Shown: positions 36,326 to 48,505, counted from the stretch's first letter. The stretch is 64,000 nt of DNA from Nautilus pompilius (GCA_018389105.1 JACATO010000091.1:806001-870000); one strand, 5' to 3'. Made by a program: numbers and translations. The notes: generated by a model not told the origin, from the letters alone.

Positions 36326-37074
36326 TAATGGGATTTTTCTAACATCTCTGAAATCAACATATTTGTTGAGAAAGGTAAGCATTTAAAATGAGTACAATTA
36401 TTCTGTACTGTTGGGCAGACACTACAATATTACCTGTCACTTATGTTTTGAAAAAAATCTATTAATTTTCTAAAATTTCTTAGCAAATAAACTTTTGTGA
36501 GAAACACAAGATTTAATGTTTATATATTACCAACCACTTCTGCAGATACACCATATTTCTAAGTAGTGAGAATTAAATCTGTTTTATCTGTTACCAATTT
36601 GTGCACTTAATGTTTCTTTAAATAATAAATTAGGAAAATATACAAGAGTCTTTTGGATGTCTAACTGTCATTCTAGAAATAAAAGCTTTGCATCAGAAGT
36701 ACACAACAATACAATTTATCATCATTCCCTGTAGGACCCCAGTTTATTCCTCTTATGCTGCTTTGTTCTGGTCCTCACAGATGCCCTTCTTAGTTGCTTT
36801 TTAAAGCTGTTGGTTCAGTCAGGTTTCGCTGAAGAAAGTACACCATTCCTAGGTGCTTCTTAAACCGCAGAAAAATGAAGTTATTTTACAGATATTCTGT
36901 CCAAGTTTTCTGATTAGTTTCCAACAGCTATCTATCACATCCTTGCCAGAACATCTGAACCTGATGTTGGAAAAATTACCAGATGAAGAGAAAGAGAATT
37001 TAATTTCTCTCTAGGAGAACAGATTAATGGGTTATTATAAAAGAGATGAAATATTAATTCTATCAGTTCTCTTA
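36326..37074. other. Spacer with diverged duplication
   Basis: AT-rich. From about 36900 it is a diverged relative of 21540-21670. No gene recognised. Confidence 0.4.
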
Positions 37075-37316
37075 TTAATGAAACTTAACACTGCCGTGGT
37101 CGTCAAGACGTCTGTTAATTTTCTCCACAACAAGAAACTTGAACTCAAGCCACCGAGATTGGCAGAGCTTCTGTTCGTAAATTTTAAATGCCTGCATGGT
37201 AACCAAACTGTGGCCACTGATCTTGTTCTTTAAAGACTCCGCTTGTTTTAGCATGGTTCTTTGGGCCGACATCACGTACCGCAGCTCACTAAAACAGATA
37301 CCATGACGTACTTTAT
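37075..37316 (-). pseudogene. Decayed first exon of a PAN/lectin gene copy
   Basis: Minus-strand sequence matches exon 1 of the gene at 29471-29169: AAGTACGTC and TTAGTGAGCTGCG correspond to its start, and ESLKNKISGHSLV to its ESLKNKISDYNLI. The start codon position reads ATA (37316-37314) instead of ATG, and the reading frame shifts between the signal-peptide part and the ESLKNKIS part. The expected PAN cysteines are mostly lost in the second half. No lectin exons follow, so this is a dead partial copy in a host gene family. Confidence 0.65.
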
Positions 37317-37680
37317 CGTTAAATTTTAAAAGCGGATTCCCCGGGTTTTGCTGACTTCTGTTGGCCGATAAACAGACCAACAGCATTAGCAGGTGTGTTC
37401 AGCTGTGGTTTCAGTCACCAACTGATGACACCTCACCGACTCACAGTACGTCCTTTCTAAACTACCTAAGAAGTGTTCAGCCTGCTTGTTTACCATGGTA
37501 ACAGCCATGTGGTTCGTTCGCCGTCTGTTTTTGCATAGGCCATCACACGCAAGAAAGTTGGCTGTTTGTTTACATGTACAATGTGAATTTACTTTTAACA
37601 CGATGGCTTTTTTGTTGCAGTATTTACCAGAGTTATAAAATAGAGGCAATTTTCTCTTACTTTTTACCACTTGACTTCAT
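37317..37680. other. Diverged upstream region of the decayed copy
   Basis: Corresponds to 29472-29850 but is strongly diverged. It includes TTACCATGGTAAC (about 37489-37502), an X-box-like palindrome. Confidence 0.35.
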
Positions 37681-38228
37681 ATTCCTACTATTAAATATTT
37701 ACTTGTGCCAAATTTGTGCAGTCAGGTGAATACAGCTTTAAAATTACTGCTGCCATATAAATATCGTGCACCATCGACTCTGCATCAAATGTATGATCTA
37801 AAACTAAGAATTTCATTGTCTGCTTATGATCATAAATTTGCTTTGGTCTGATGTTCATTCCGTTAGCTTAGCTGACTACATGATGTGTGTTCATAAATTA
37901 TAACTTCATCCTTGACTGCGCAGCCAGCCTGGGGAGGTGAATACATTATAACCTCATCAGTCTAACCATCTAATAAGGTACAGACAGAGCTCCTGTGACA
38001 CTAAACAAAAACATACAAATAGAGTGAGAATCTAAAGAAGTGTAAATAGCTTATTACTGCTGTTAAAATTTTTGATGGAAAACTAAAATTGTTTTTAAAC
38101 TTCACAGTCTATTATTCTATACTAACAATCACAAAATTATCCCATTACTCTTTTCTTCTTCTTCATCGTGGATTTGACTGTCCTGTCTGAGAGCAAGATG
38201 TGGAAAGTTGAAAATGGTTTTGTGATTT
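37681..38228. repeat. Near-identical duplicated block (partner 29851-30397)
   Basis: Partner of 29851-30397 and almost base-for-base the same, while flanking homologous DNA is much more diverged. See the finding on gene conversion. Confidence 0.9.
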
Positions 38229-41200
38229 AGAATTCTTGGTATTTTTGTTTACAACCTTTCATTTGTCAGGGTGATCATGCATTTAAGGGAAGATAAGTGC
38301 ATTTTTGTGCAGAAAGTAAATCTGCGTAACATGGTATTAACCTTTTAATTAATTAAAAATACGAACCTCATTGTGAATGTCGGGGAGTTCACCTGCGTGC
38401 TGAAGATGCAGCTACACCTGTGAAAGACGTAGTACAGGACCAGACAAACGTTAGCTATAAATTGTAAGAGAAGCTTCCACACATCTATTTGTTGTTAATT
38501 GAAGTCCCCGTGACTGGATCTACTGAACAAAGCTGAAGGTATTAATTAGAGGAAAATAACCTCATCACTACTGTGATGAGAGCTGCCCTGATGGACTGGT
38601 GGTGTTATGTTACTTTTAACAAATCAAACACATTGTGGATTCATGGGAAAACTGCTGAGTAGAATATTTTTAGCTGGATGTCCACTTCTGGGAGGATGGC
38701 TGCATGTAAACTTCCTGACCCTGTGAAAGCCACTAAATACACTATAGGTAATACATTTCTTTCATCAATGAAAGCTTTTTTGTCATTTGTCTCAAAATGA
38801 CCTAGCCAAATATTTATAAAGTTTTTACATACTCAAAGTTAGTAAATATTCCAAAAATGGGTCTCAAAACGGTCAGCATGACATGGAACCAGTTTCATCA
38901 ACATTTAATGTTGAATTTCTTGCTTGCAGTGGAGTAGATGAGGTGCTTGCGAACTGGATTTTTTTTTATTAGTGTGAAGTTTCTTAAGCTTCATAAATAC
39001 AGTGAGAAAGATTGAAGTATATAGAGCCAGGAAGAGGAGGAAAAAGATCTAATGAAACCGTTGAAGATTTGGGCCTCATATATTTTCAATTCTTTGAGAG
39101 ATGTATGGGAGAAAATTAGATATTATTGCTTTAGTATGGATGTGGAGTTAGACTGTAGAATTTGTTTCATGTAGGATGCTGTCTTTGGACAAATCACCAA
39201 TGACATAGACAAGCAAAGTTTACACAGAGAACATTGTTACATTGAGAAGTTACGGTTCCTTCACAGACCACCAGCTGGCACTGTCCAGCATACTCCATCA
39301 CCTTCTGCCTGGCACCAGCACCCATACACAACCTCTGTCTGTAAACAGTGAAAATCTGTCGTCCTCAGAAGAATATAAGATTTTTTAGGAAGCATTTGCA
39401 TTGTCTATTGCAGTCTTCCACTAACATTTTATAAGAATAGTTTGCATCTTGCCTTATTCTGTTGTGTCTCATGCTCAATGCTGTGGAGATAGCATCTGAT
39501 GCTTCTTGTGGACAACTGTCACATATCATGCCACGTTCCAAGCTTATTACTAGAGCTTTTTCTCCATGTTGTTCTAAGCATTGGGCATCCAGAATGGTTC
39601 CCTTATGTCTTCTCTTGCACCAGACAATCACTAACAGTAGTTGATAGTGAAATATCTGATGCTGTAGAAATTTTGTTTACTTATGTCAAGCCTCTGCATA
39701 TTCCACCATAATAAACCGTTTTGAGATAGCAAACAACACAGCTTGGAATTTCACTGAGAACTACGAGTGATATATGTACACAATTCAAGAGTAAATCTTG
39801 TGTGCACAGGGTTCAAATCAAACCAAATGAGGTTCATTTACCAAGTCACAGGTTCAAAATTTTTGATAGCAGAAGGAAACACATCAGAAGTGCTGTGGCG
39901 GGTACAGCGACTGAATTCAATTATTTGATGAACGAAGTTAACTAAAACTATGGCAAATGCTTTACGGTTGGAACTATAGCTCTCTGTCTGCCTGCAAAAC
40001 AGCCAGCCACAGCCACGACTCACCAACTGCTGCCGCAGACAGGGGCTGGTAGTCAAACTGTTACCACCGCCAGTACGGCTGATGCCATTGGGGGCCTTCT
40101 GCTGAAAAAACATGCGTAATCTCAGCACGGGTGAGAAAAATCGAGAAAGAAATCATTCATACAATCGGTACGAGCCATGGGGAAAACCCCACCAGCACGG
40201 GGTAATGTAAGCTATATCTTGTTTGTCCTGCCCGGAGAGATCCTTCAGCTCTCCTTGAGGGAGTTTGAGTCAAATTTGCCTCAGCAATCGGTCACAGGGA
40301 AGTTTAAATCATCTGTTGCTCCTGCTTACATACACAAGGAAATGGCAGACAGCTGTGTGCGCGTGAAGGAACTTGTTAATCGATTTAGTGTGTCTGGCAA
40401 TGGAAAACGACGGGATGCTTTTAGTTTGATGTGACACACCGCATAATTGCTTGGTGTTGGCCTGTCAGTTCCGCGCAGTTTCATGGTTTGTGATGCTAAA
40501 AGAATGAAATAATTGTACCAAGGCTCCATCACACCAATAATAGTGAGATGGTTCCGATGCCTCTGACAGTAGTAGTCTGATAACAAACATACTGTTTAGT
40601 CATGAACTCTGTACAGTGCTACCTTTGTTTTATGAGCTTACACATCTTAATGAAGGTAACGGCCTATTTATTATTACATCAAGGGAGATAACTTTAGACT
40701 TATGACGTCAAGTTGTTCGTACAAGAGGTATCAGATTTTCTGCTCTAACAATCCTAATGCAGTTTTCCAAGTAGTTCGTTAAAGAAACTAAATCGGATCC
40801 CACAGACTAAACTTCTGTACACCACAAGACAGAACTAAACAGATGGCACTAAGAGTAGCTCGGAAGTCACCACAGACTTGCAGCCTTTAGCGCTGATTTT
40901 GCTCAGGTGAAAGAAGCGTACTACACTTTATTAAGGTGGAACGGTAAATTGAAAGCTGCTCTGGACGGAAAAGCCCATCCATTAAATGGCATTTAACGAA
41001 GGCTTCTGGTTTCTTGCTGCAACCATTAAACACGAGGGAAATTTAATTCTCTTAAGTTGCTTCCGGACTGAAGGGGCATCCGAGTATGTCGACACCTTGA
41101 GACCCAACACCGAGACACACGGCGGCTTCCGCTTGCCAGCATCATTTCAGAAGGCAAAGAATCGTTTTCAAACTGCTCACCAAAAAATCCAAGAGCGGAA

Positions 41201-41686
41201 AAGCGACTTGTTCTGGAAAGTTATTCCACTCTGCTGAACCTCTGATGCTTTTGTTGTTTTTTTTCGTTTGTTTGTTAAATTCTAAATATGAAACGTTTGC
41301 ACCGCTCTTGCGTTGGGTTATGTTGGCCCAGTACAGGATGGTCGCTGCACCCTTTCGCTTGCCTCGGGTTCTCACAGCACAACCGTCAATGAGGTTTTCA
41401 TCCACATGCTCCCGATTTCCCTACAAAAATCCGTCAGCCGGTAGGGCAAGCGTTAAACATATTAAAAATTCTATCTACGCAAACAACGGACAGGGATTTA
41501 AATCTTCCACTTCTTGTTTGTTGTTTTCCTAGTAGTTTAAAGGGACGCATCGGGAACTGAAGCACCCCCTCACGAAAACAGGGCATCATCTTCCTGCTCT
41601 CACTCGGGATGATGGGGGAAGAATTCCCGCCATACGAGGGCCGATCTCGACATGAATCATTCCATAAGCCCCTGTAATTGCGAATA
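38229..41686. other. Spacer left of opine dehydrogenase 1
   Basis: To about 38390 the DNA is a diverged relative of 30398-30625. The rest becomes gradually more GC-rich towards 41 kb. Open frames below 100 codons (for example 39365-39631 minus and 40177-40434 plus) show no motif I recognise. No RNA gene or repeat found. Confidence 0.4.
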
Positions 41687-41692
41687 TTTATT
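41687..41692 (-). terminator. Candidate polyadenylation signal of opine dehydrogenase 1
   Basis: AATAAA on the minus strand, about 155 bp downstream of the stop codon at 41848. Plausible distance, but not the only AT-rich site. Confidence 0.35.
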
Positions 41693-41847
41693 ACATTTTC
41701 AAGAAAACCGGCGTACACGCGGGGAGAGCGGTTTGAATGGTGTAGGGTTAATCAGTTTCTGGAAAAACAGGCAGTCAATCCATCAGGATGAAGCGATCAG
41801 CAGCTAGGCGGGGGTTAGGCGGGGGTGGGTTCTGTGGATCGGCTTGT

Positions 41848-43065
41848 TTATCGGAGGTTCACCAAGTCGTCGAGGGTTTTGAAGCCGTACCTCTGCGGGG
41901 CCCTGGTGCTGCCCATGTCCTTGCCGGTCAGCTCCGAGCCGACGAGGAACTCCTTGTTGAGGATCTTCTGCGACCACCTGATCACCTCGTCCATGACCGG
42001 CGTCTCGACGCCGGCCAGCTGCGAGATGCCCCGGAAGACCACCATCCCGAAGGGCACGTCCTCGGTCAGGTAGCGGTAGCCGAAGTCCGGCACGAAGCCG
42101 CCCCCCTCGCTCTCCTTCATCGGGTGCACGAGTCCGTCGTAGGCGCTGTTCGTCCTCATGGCGCTGCGCAGCGAGCTCGCGTCGCCGATGCTGTCGCGGT
42201 AGTTGAGCTTGTACCAGTCGAAGATGTGGATGACGGCGCCCATGTCGAGGGCGGGGCACCGCCGCTGGACGGCGCGGCCGGTGGCCACCAGCTCGTCGCT
42301 CACCGCCGACAGCACGCGGGCGGCCAGCTCGCTGAGGCCCTGGTAGAAGGCCGGCCTCTCGGCCACCGGCCGCCCGTCCCAGTCGCGCCACGTGCCGTAC
42401 ATGATGGGCGGGTGCACGACCGAGTCGGCCAGCAGGTTGATCTCGATGTAGTTGTCGGCCAGCGTGAGCGCCGGCCGGGCGCCGACCAGCCGCTGGAGGG
42501 CGGGCAAGATGGCGAAGGCGGGCTCGGCCTGCCGCCTGGTGACGGCGCAGGAGAGCGTGTCCTTGACGCCGAGCACCTGCACCGACCGGCCGAACGCCTG
42601 CACCCGGCAGGCCCACGGCAGCGACTCGAACGACACGATGGCGCAGCGCCGGCCCCTCTCGCCCAGGCAGTCGACGCACTGGAACTGGAAGCCGGGCTGG
42701 CTGGGCAGGCCCACCACCACCGCGTTCTCGTCCACGTGCGCCGCCATCGCCCGGAAGTACTGCTCGTGCGCGAACGCCGGGACCGTGAGGATGATGATGC
42801 TGCAGCCGGGCACCGCCCTCTCGGGGTCGTCGGTGACCAGCCGCGGCCTCGACGAGATCGCGGAGGTGGAGCCGTCCTTGTTCTTCACGTTCACCGTCAG
42901 CTCGCCCTCCTCCAGCAGCCGGCTCCACCTCTCCGCCTCGTCCGCGAACAGCGACATCACGCGCACCTCCACGTGGGCGCGCGACGCCGCCAGACCGGCG
43001 AGCGTGTGGGCGCCGTTACCTCCGCCACAGACCAGCACCCTCAGCTCGCTCTCGGGCTCCGCCAT
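41848..43065 (-). CDS. Opine dehydrogenase 1 (octopine/tauropine-type)
   Basis: 405-residue cytosolic enzyme that would reduce the imine of pyruvate and an amino acid with NADH, forming an opine and regenerating NAD+ in anaerobic glycolysis. The N-terminal Rossmann fold shows CGGGNGAH at 13-20. The C-terminal domain carries catalytic His218 (VVHPP) and Arg331/Asp336 (YRYLTEDVPFGM), matching His212, Arg324 and Asp329 of scallop octopine dehydrogenase. Length is typical (about 400). The open frame extends 8 codons upstream, but only from TTG. ATG at 43065 is the right start because it aligns exactly with the paralogue. TTTTCAG at 43081-43075 may be a 3' splice site of a 5' UTR intron. The coding part has no intron. 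G+C is very high, unlike its paralogue at 48.6-49.8 kb and the surrounding spacer. The amino-acid substrate cannot be told from sequence. Confidence 0.95.
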   Translation of the reverse strand: MAEPESELRVLVCGGGNGAHTLAGLAASRAHVEVRVMSLFADEAERWSRLLEEGELTVNVKNKDGSTSAISSRPRLVTDDPERAVPGCSIIILTVPAFAHEQYFRAMAAHVDENAVVVGLPSQPGFQFQCVDCLGERGRRCAIVSFESLPWACRVQAFGRSVQVLGVKDTLSCAVTRRQAEPAFAILPALQRLVGARPALTLADNYIEINLLADSVVHPPIMYGTWRDWDGRPVAERPAFYQGLSELAARVLSAVSDELVATGRAVQRRCPALDMGAVIHIFDWYKLNYRDSIGDASSLRSAMRTNSAYDGLVHPMKESEGGGFVPDFGYRYLTEDVPFGMVVFRGISQLAGVETPVMDEVIRWSQKILNKEFLVGSELTGKDMGSTRAPQRYGFKTLDDLVNLR

Positions 43066-43280
43066 CGTCTCCGTCTGAAAAGAGATCAAGATCGAGCAGA
43101 CATTACCGGCCGCGCCATCTTCTCAAGTCTTCGCGTCACCCCGCACTTTACTGAACCCACCCGGGACCACTGCGCTTTAACATTTATGAAGATAATAATT
43201 AGCCGCACTCTTTAACCCTCTCACTAATCACGGTGGGGGGGGTTAACAGGAAAGTCAGGCTTACGTGGCCGGGGCTGTGT
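43066..43280 (-). promoter_or_regulatory. Promoter/5' UTR region of opine dehydrogenase 1
   Basis: About 215 bp between the start codon and the 54-bp array. Reading towards the gene, it contains AAGATGGCGCGG (YY1/initiator-like, near 43128-43117), then a short pyrimidine tract and TTTTCAG just before the ATG. A capped transcript starting near the YY1-like site would be a common arrangement, but this is inferred. Confidence 0.35.
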
Positions 43281-44148
43281 GTTCGGCCACATCACCGACG
43301 CTGAAGTTCGGGGAATGTCCGCCAGGGACGGAAAATTCAGCCACATCACCGACGCTGAAGTTCGGGGAATGTCCGCCAGGGACGGAAAATTCAGCCACAT
43401 CACCGACGCTGAAGTTCGGGGAATGTCCGCCAGGGACGGAAAATTCAGCCACATCACCGACGCTGAAGTTCGGGGAATGTCCGCCAGGGACGGAAAATTC
43501 AGCCACATCACCGACGCTGAAGTTCGGGGAATGTCCGCCAGGGACGGAAAATTCAGCCACATCACCGACGCTGAAGTTCGGGGAATGTCCGCCAGGGACG
43601 GAAAATTCAGCCACATCACCGACGCTGAAGTTCGGGGAATGTCCGCCAGGGACGGAAAATTCAGCCACATCACCGACGCTGAAGTTCGGGGAATGTCCGC
43701 CAGGGACGGAAAATTCAGCCACATCACCGACGCTGAAGTTCGGGGAATGTCCGCCAGGGACGGAAAATTCAGCCACATCACCGACGCTGAAGTTCGGGGA
43801 ATGTCGGCCAGGGACGGAAAATTCAGCCACATCACCGACGCTGAAGTTCGGGGAATGCCCGCCAGGGACGGAAAATTCAGCCACATCACCGACGCTGAAG
43901 TTCGGGGAATGTCGGCCAGGGACGGAAAATTCAGCCACATCACCGACGCTGAAGTTCGGGGAATGTCGGCCAGGGACGGAAAATTCAGCCACATCACCGA
44001 CGCTGAAGTTCGGGGAATGCCCGCCAGGGACGGAAAATTCAGCCACATCACCGACGCTGAAGTTCGGGGAATGTCGGCCAGGGACGGAAAATTCAGCCAC
44101 ATCACCGACGCTGAAGTTCGGGGAATGTCCGCCAGGGACGGAAAATAA
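43281..44148. repeat. 54-bp tandem array, 16 copies
   Basis: Sixteen exact-length copies of a 54-bp unit containing CACATCACCGACGCTGAAG and TTCGGGGAATGT. Units 1-9 from the left are identical (TGTCCGCC). Units 10-16 alternate among TGTCGGCC, TGCCCGCC and TGTCCGCC. Because 54 is divisible by three and the unit has few stops, four of the six frames stay open for over 830 bp. These are artefacts of the repeat. The array begins about 215 bp upstream of the opine dehydrogenase 1 start codon, so it could affect that promoter. Read as protein it would be an 18-residue repeat (for example SHITDAEVRGMSARDGKF), but no start context, exon signal or known domain supports that. Confidence 0.95.
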
Positions 44149-47100
44149 AGACAGAACGAAGTCGGACCTCGCAGGCCATCGACACCGACTACCACCTAAT
44201 CACGTCTTGCTGTTTCGAGATATCATGGCTGCCCCGTGTTTTCTTTCTTTCTTTCTTCTCACCCCTATAAAATACTAGCCAAGGACGGACCGACCCCTAA
44301 CACTAGCATTTTTTTTTAGGATAACTCAATGTGTTTATTGTTAATTTTTTCTGCTTTAATGGGAAATGATGTGAAATTTAATGAATGTGTGAATATGTAC
44401 AAAGAGATGAAGGTTGTCAGGCTGGATGTCTGGTTCCTCCTCACATTGGGTAGTTGAGCATCACGTCTTGCTTAGCCAGCTCCAGACCAGTCACCCCCGC
44501 TTTAACGATCTGCCCCCCCCCCACACACACTTTTCTTTTTGTTGCTGTTTTAACTTCCGTCACCTTATTCCTCTGCCCACATAGGGCCGTTTATACTAGC
44601 AGCAGGTTCTCAAATCGCTCGGCAATTCAAATAGGGAGCGTCAGCCCCTAGCTGAATCGAGGCTTCTGTGGTCTGGGTTGGTGGGAGGAGAAGGAATCCC
44701 TCAACATCTGCAAGGGTCTCTCTTGATTCTTCCATTTCATCTGTCGCTAAAATCTGATCCCGTTCGCCGTCTTCATTAGCTCCTTGTAAGTTACCCACAT
44801 CGACCGGGATTCTACCGAACGCACGGCCCACTGGAACGGATGAGACCGGGCCCTGGTCTCCACCGAGTTAGGGCTCATGGCTCCTTCCGTAGCGGCCCCT
44901 AAGTTCTCCGCCTACTCATAATCAGAGAAGCATTTCGCCGGGGCACCTGAAGTCGGTCGGAAGGTCATCGGGTGTTCCCCCGTGCCGCTCAACCTCCCCT
45001 CCCCCCCGAAATCTTTGTGCCACTGCTATTCTTGAAACACAATGGCAGCCATCTTTAACTAGGGGTAAAAGATTAGAAATATATCCACTTCATTTTATTC
45101 TATTCTAACCTCGCAGCCCCCCTCTGGTGTTGTTGTTGTCTCACCTGGCGAGTGACTGCGCAGCTTTAAGTGCAAAATGAAAGTACAGACCCTTTTGGCC
45201 ACCCACGGTCTGAACTCTCGCAGACTGCCCTATCCCTTCAGTTCGCTCCGCCGCAGCAGACAGAAAAGCTGGTGCCGAATATAGGGGGGAAGATGGGTTG
45301 TTCGGGAGACCGGGGGGGGGGGGGGGGTAATTAAAATTACCCTATTACGGGAGCCCGCAGTTGACGCCTCCAACGCTATTTTTAGTCCCCTCGGTAAGCG
45401 ATCTCTGATGTCGGTTTCCGATCCACGCGCTCTCAGACATTCCTCGTTTTTCCTAGAGCCAGAAGACTTAACTACACCTGTGAATCGAGCCCACCACTTA
45501 AGAGTTAATTAGCTCCGTTCTGCAGCCTCCATCACTTACCTTTCTTAAATATCCGGCTTCCCTTTTCAGACAGGCCGTGCGAAGTGAGCCAAGCTGACTC
45601 TGCAGCGCCACTCACCGGGCTCCGCGGGTAAACGCTTTACCTGCTTACCTCCCTGTATTTTTTTTTTTTTTTTTTTTTCCTAATCTGTTTAGGACCCCCC
45701 AGCCCGCGGGGCGTTCTCAGGTATCGCGATCTCAGACCCCGATATACCAACGCCGCTTATCTGGGCTGGTATATGACACAGAACCCAGCCGACACCGAGA
45801 TACCAACAGGGGATGGAGAAGATTCCAGCTATCACTATACGGGGTTAGGCTAATAAGAACACCCGTGTTCTCCTCAGCTACTGACGCACCAAATAAAACA
45901 GCAGTAGGAGGAATAACTATATCCAGCATCTAACTAAAGTTTCCCTTACATAAGCGCTCAGCCCGATGGGAGTTGCCCCCTCCCCTCCCCTTTCCCAAAA
46001 CTGAGAACCCCTGATTTATTTGAAAACGTCCCAGTAATCCCCGTCTAATAAATCCACAACTCTCCCCCCCCCAAAACTAACGTGTCCCCACCTGTCCAGC
46101 CTCTTCAAGGATTTTCTACAATAAAAACAAAACTCCATCGAATTTTGTTTTGGGTAGTCCAGTTAATTATTCTTAACCATGGGCGTCCCCTTCCCCCCCC
46201 CCAACAAACCCTGGACAAATTCCTGCGGATGCCCATGTTCTTAACTTCCCAAACATAAAATTAAATTAACTTAGTTGAGCAATCTAATAAACTGTTTAAA
46301 TTTTCCCCAGAAATGCATTTCTAGTGCTGTTTACTACACCTTTACCATCATTTAACTAAATTTAAAAACAGTGGACCCAAAACGGAGCACTGTATACAGC
46401 CTACTAGAGATTAGTTGATGCGGCAGTACCATGTGTTGTTGTGTTGTTGTCTGTTTTAATAAGTTCTCTATACATTTTTTAGACGTACGGCACATAGCTA
46501 TCCCCCTCGATTTTTTTTTTTTCCTTTATTCTTCATTGTTTAGAATTGGAGTTGATACATCGTTTAGAAAGAGAATTTGAGATCACTCATCATGTTACCC
46601 GACTAACTAGAGTTATCTCCCCCATATCAAATTATGCTAGAACCAACAACGTATTCAAGTGCCCTTTAAATTTGACAGTTTCTCACTATAGCGAATTCAG
46701 ATCGTGTAGCCTGGTGCTGATAAAATATTTCTCTATGCACCGTGTGAAATGCAACTTAACAACGGGCCCCTTATCTATTTAGTGTCACAAATCCCGAGAC
46801 GGCAAGCGGTGCCCTTGACAAATGCTTACCCACGGTGCGGTATTTCTGGGCGAACAGAGCACCTGCCTGAACTACCCACGTATCTGCGGCTCGGCTTTCC
46901 ACAAGCCTACTAGATGATGGCAACAGCGGCCAAGAAAAGCAGAATTCCTGTAGAATTCTCTAATATTTCCCAGCCTTCGTTCGCGATTTGGGAAAGGGAG
47001 ATGCAAATTATCCTCTCCATTAGGCTTGTGAACTCGCCTCATTTTGCCTGCTATATTTGTGGAGATGGAAGAGGCCATTCTTTTTTTTAGGTGGGTTTCA

Positions 47101-48505
47101 GATTGTCTAGAAGAAACCTGCGATGAACTAACGCTAATTCCGAATTTACTTGGTGCCGTTTAGTCCAGATGGCGCTTCGCTTTATTGAGTCATGGGATGC
47201 TTTTCTAATTATACAAAGCTTTGTTTTAGATATCTTATATTTCCTTTAAACAGTGTAAAAGTGGGTAGTATCTGAACTTTTTATATACTGTAATTAGGAC
47301 AGCCCTTTTTTTTAAATAGGCAAGCCTAATCTATTGTTTTTTTAATATGCAAATTAATTTAAAATTCACTTTTGGATATATATCGCTTCGTCTAAGTATT
47401 CTTCTATATGGGTTATATTCTTTTTGTCTTTGACACAAGTGGCTGGTACCAATTTGGTATAGTGGCTATAAAAAAAATTACTATAGACAACGACTAACAT
47501 TCCATCTCGAAATGTTTTAGAAATATAAATCTGCTACTTTAAAGGAAAAAAATATATATAGGAACGCAAAGATATAATTATCTGGTTCCTTATTATGCGA
47601 AGCATTCGCTTATTGCCCATAATGTGCCAACGATCGCTGGTGGCATCCTCGAGACGTGGAGCATAAAGGAGCAAACAAGACGAAATATCAACAACTTTTA
47701 ATCAGAATGGTTACTGAGTACAGTGAAGCTGCTAAAATACTTAATTCAAACCCTCTACCCCACTTTTTTTTTTTTTTTAACAACAGTACATCTTCCGGAA
47801 AAAATGGTAAGCTGCCATATATTTCTCGTTTTGTTTGTGACCGAGTTGCCTCCCCTTATTGACGAGTCACTTGGTGCTGCTGATGCCCTTCCTCCAAGAC
47901 GGGCATTCTCCGGGGGAGAGGAACACCCGGAGTGTTTTAATAACGAGTGCAGGCCATGTTGTTTTCTGCGAGTGGGGCTCACGTGTTGAGGTTGTTTGTT
48001 TTTTTTAAATGGCCAAGAAAATTCGTATATTCAACGATAACCTAAACTAGTTCCCTGGTGATAAACGCTGGAGCCGAGCTGAGCTGGTATTAAACAGACT
48101 TGGACATTTAAAGGGCAACTCTGTGGTTCATTAGCATAGATGGGAGGGAGGGAGGTAGGGGGCGCTGTACCCGACCCCGAGCGGAAACAAAATAACGTCG
48201 TCTTTACTCGTAAACTCTTGGAGACTCCAAAGAATGTGCAGAATTGGCGGCCATTAGGTTCAGATATGGATAGGATTTTTAAGTCTTTCTAGACTCGTGA
48301 AGTGCAAATGTACATAATAAGAGCGTCGACTGACCAATTGTCGTTGCTGAAAGCAGAGTCACAGCTGCCTTCCACTACTTGGAGGCAATCGATAAGAAAG
48401 CTACAGGGGGGGGGACTCGGAAATTCCTCCAAATGATTACATGGATAAAACAGCGGATGAGTCGATAAATTTACTATCGTAGAATTTATAGGAAAAAAAA
48501 AGGAG
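44149..48505. other. Intergenic region between the opine dehydrogenases
   Basis: About 4.4 kb. It holds a CpG-richer part (44.4-46.1 kb) with a 16-G run at 45312-45327 and a roughly 21-T run at 45658-45678, then AT-rich DNA. Open frames of 60-88 codons have no recognised motif. The 73-codon minus frame at 44831-44610 is acidic and protein-like but unassigned. It may include an unrecognised promoter. Confidence 0.4.

Noticed and set aside
39800-39830. tRNA B-box-like GGTTCAAATC
   Set aside because: No matching A-box at the right distance and no cloverleaf can be drawn. The same holds for GGTTCGCAACC near 32874.
41788-43215. 475-codon plus-strand and 374-codon minus-strand open frames over opine dehydrogenase 1
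   Set aside because: They are other-frame shadows of a very GC-rich gene. Composition is Arg/Ala/His/Gly-rich with no domain, while the true frame aligns along its full length with a known enzyme family.
43224-44278. Four long open frames through the 54-bp array
   Set aside because: Unit length divisible by three keeps frames open automatically. No start context, splice signals or known domain.
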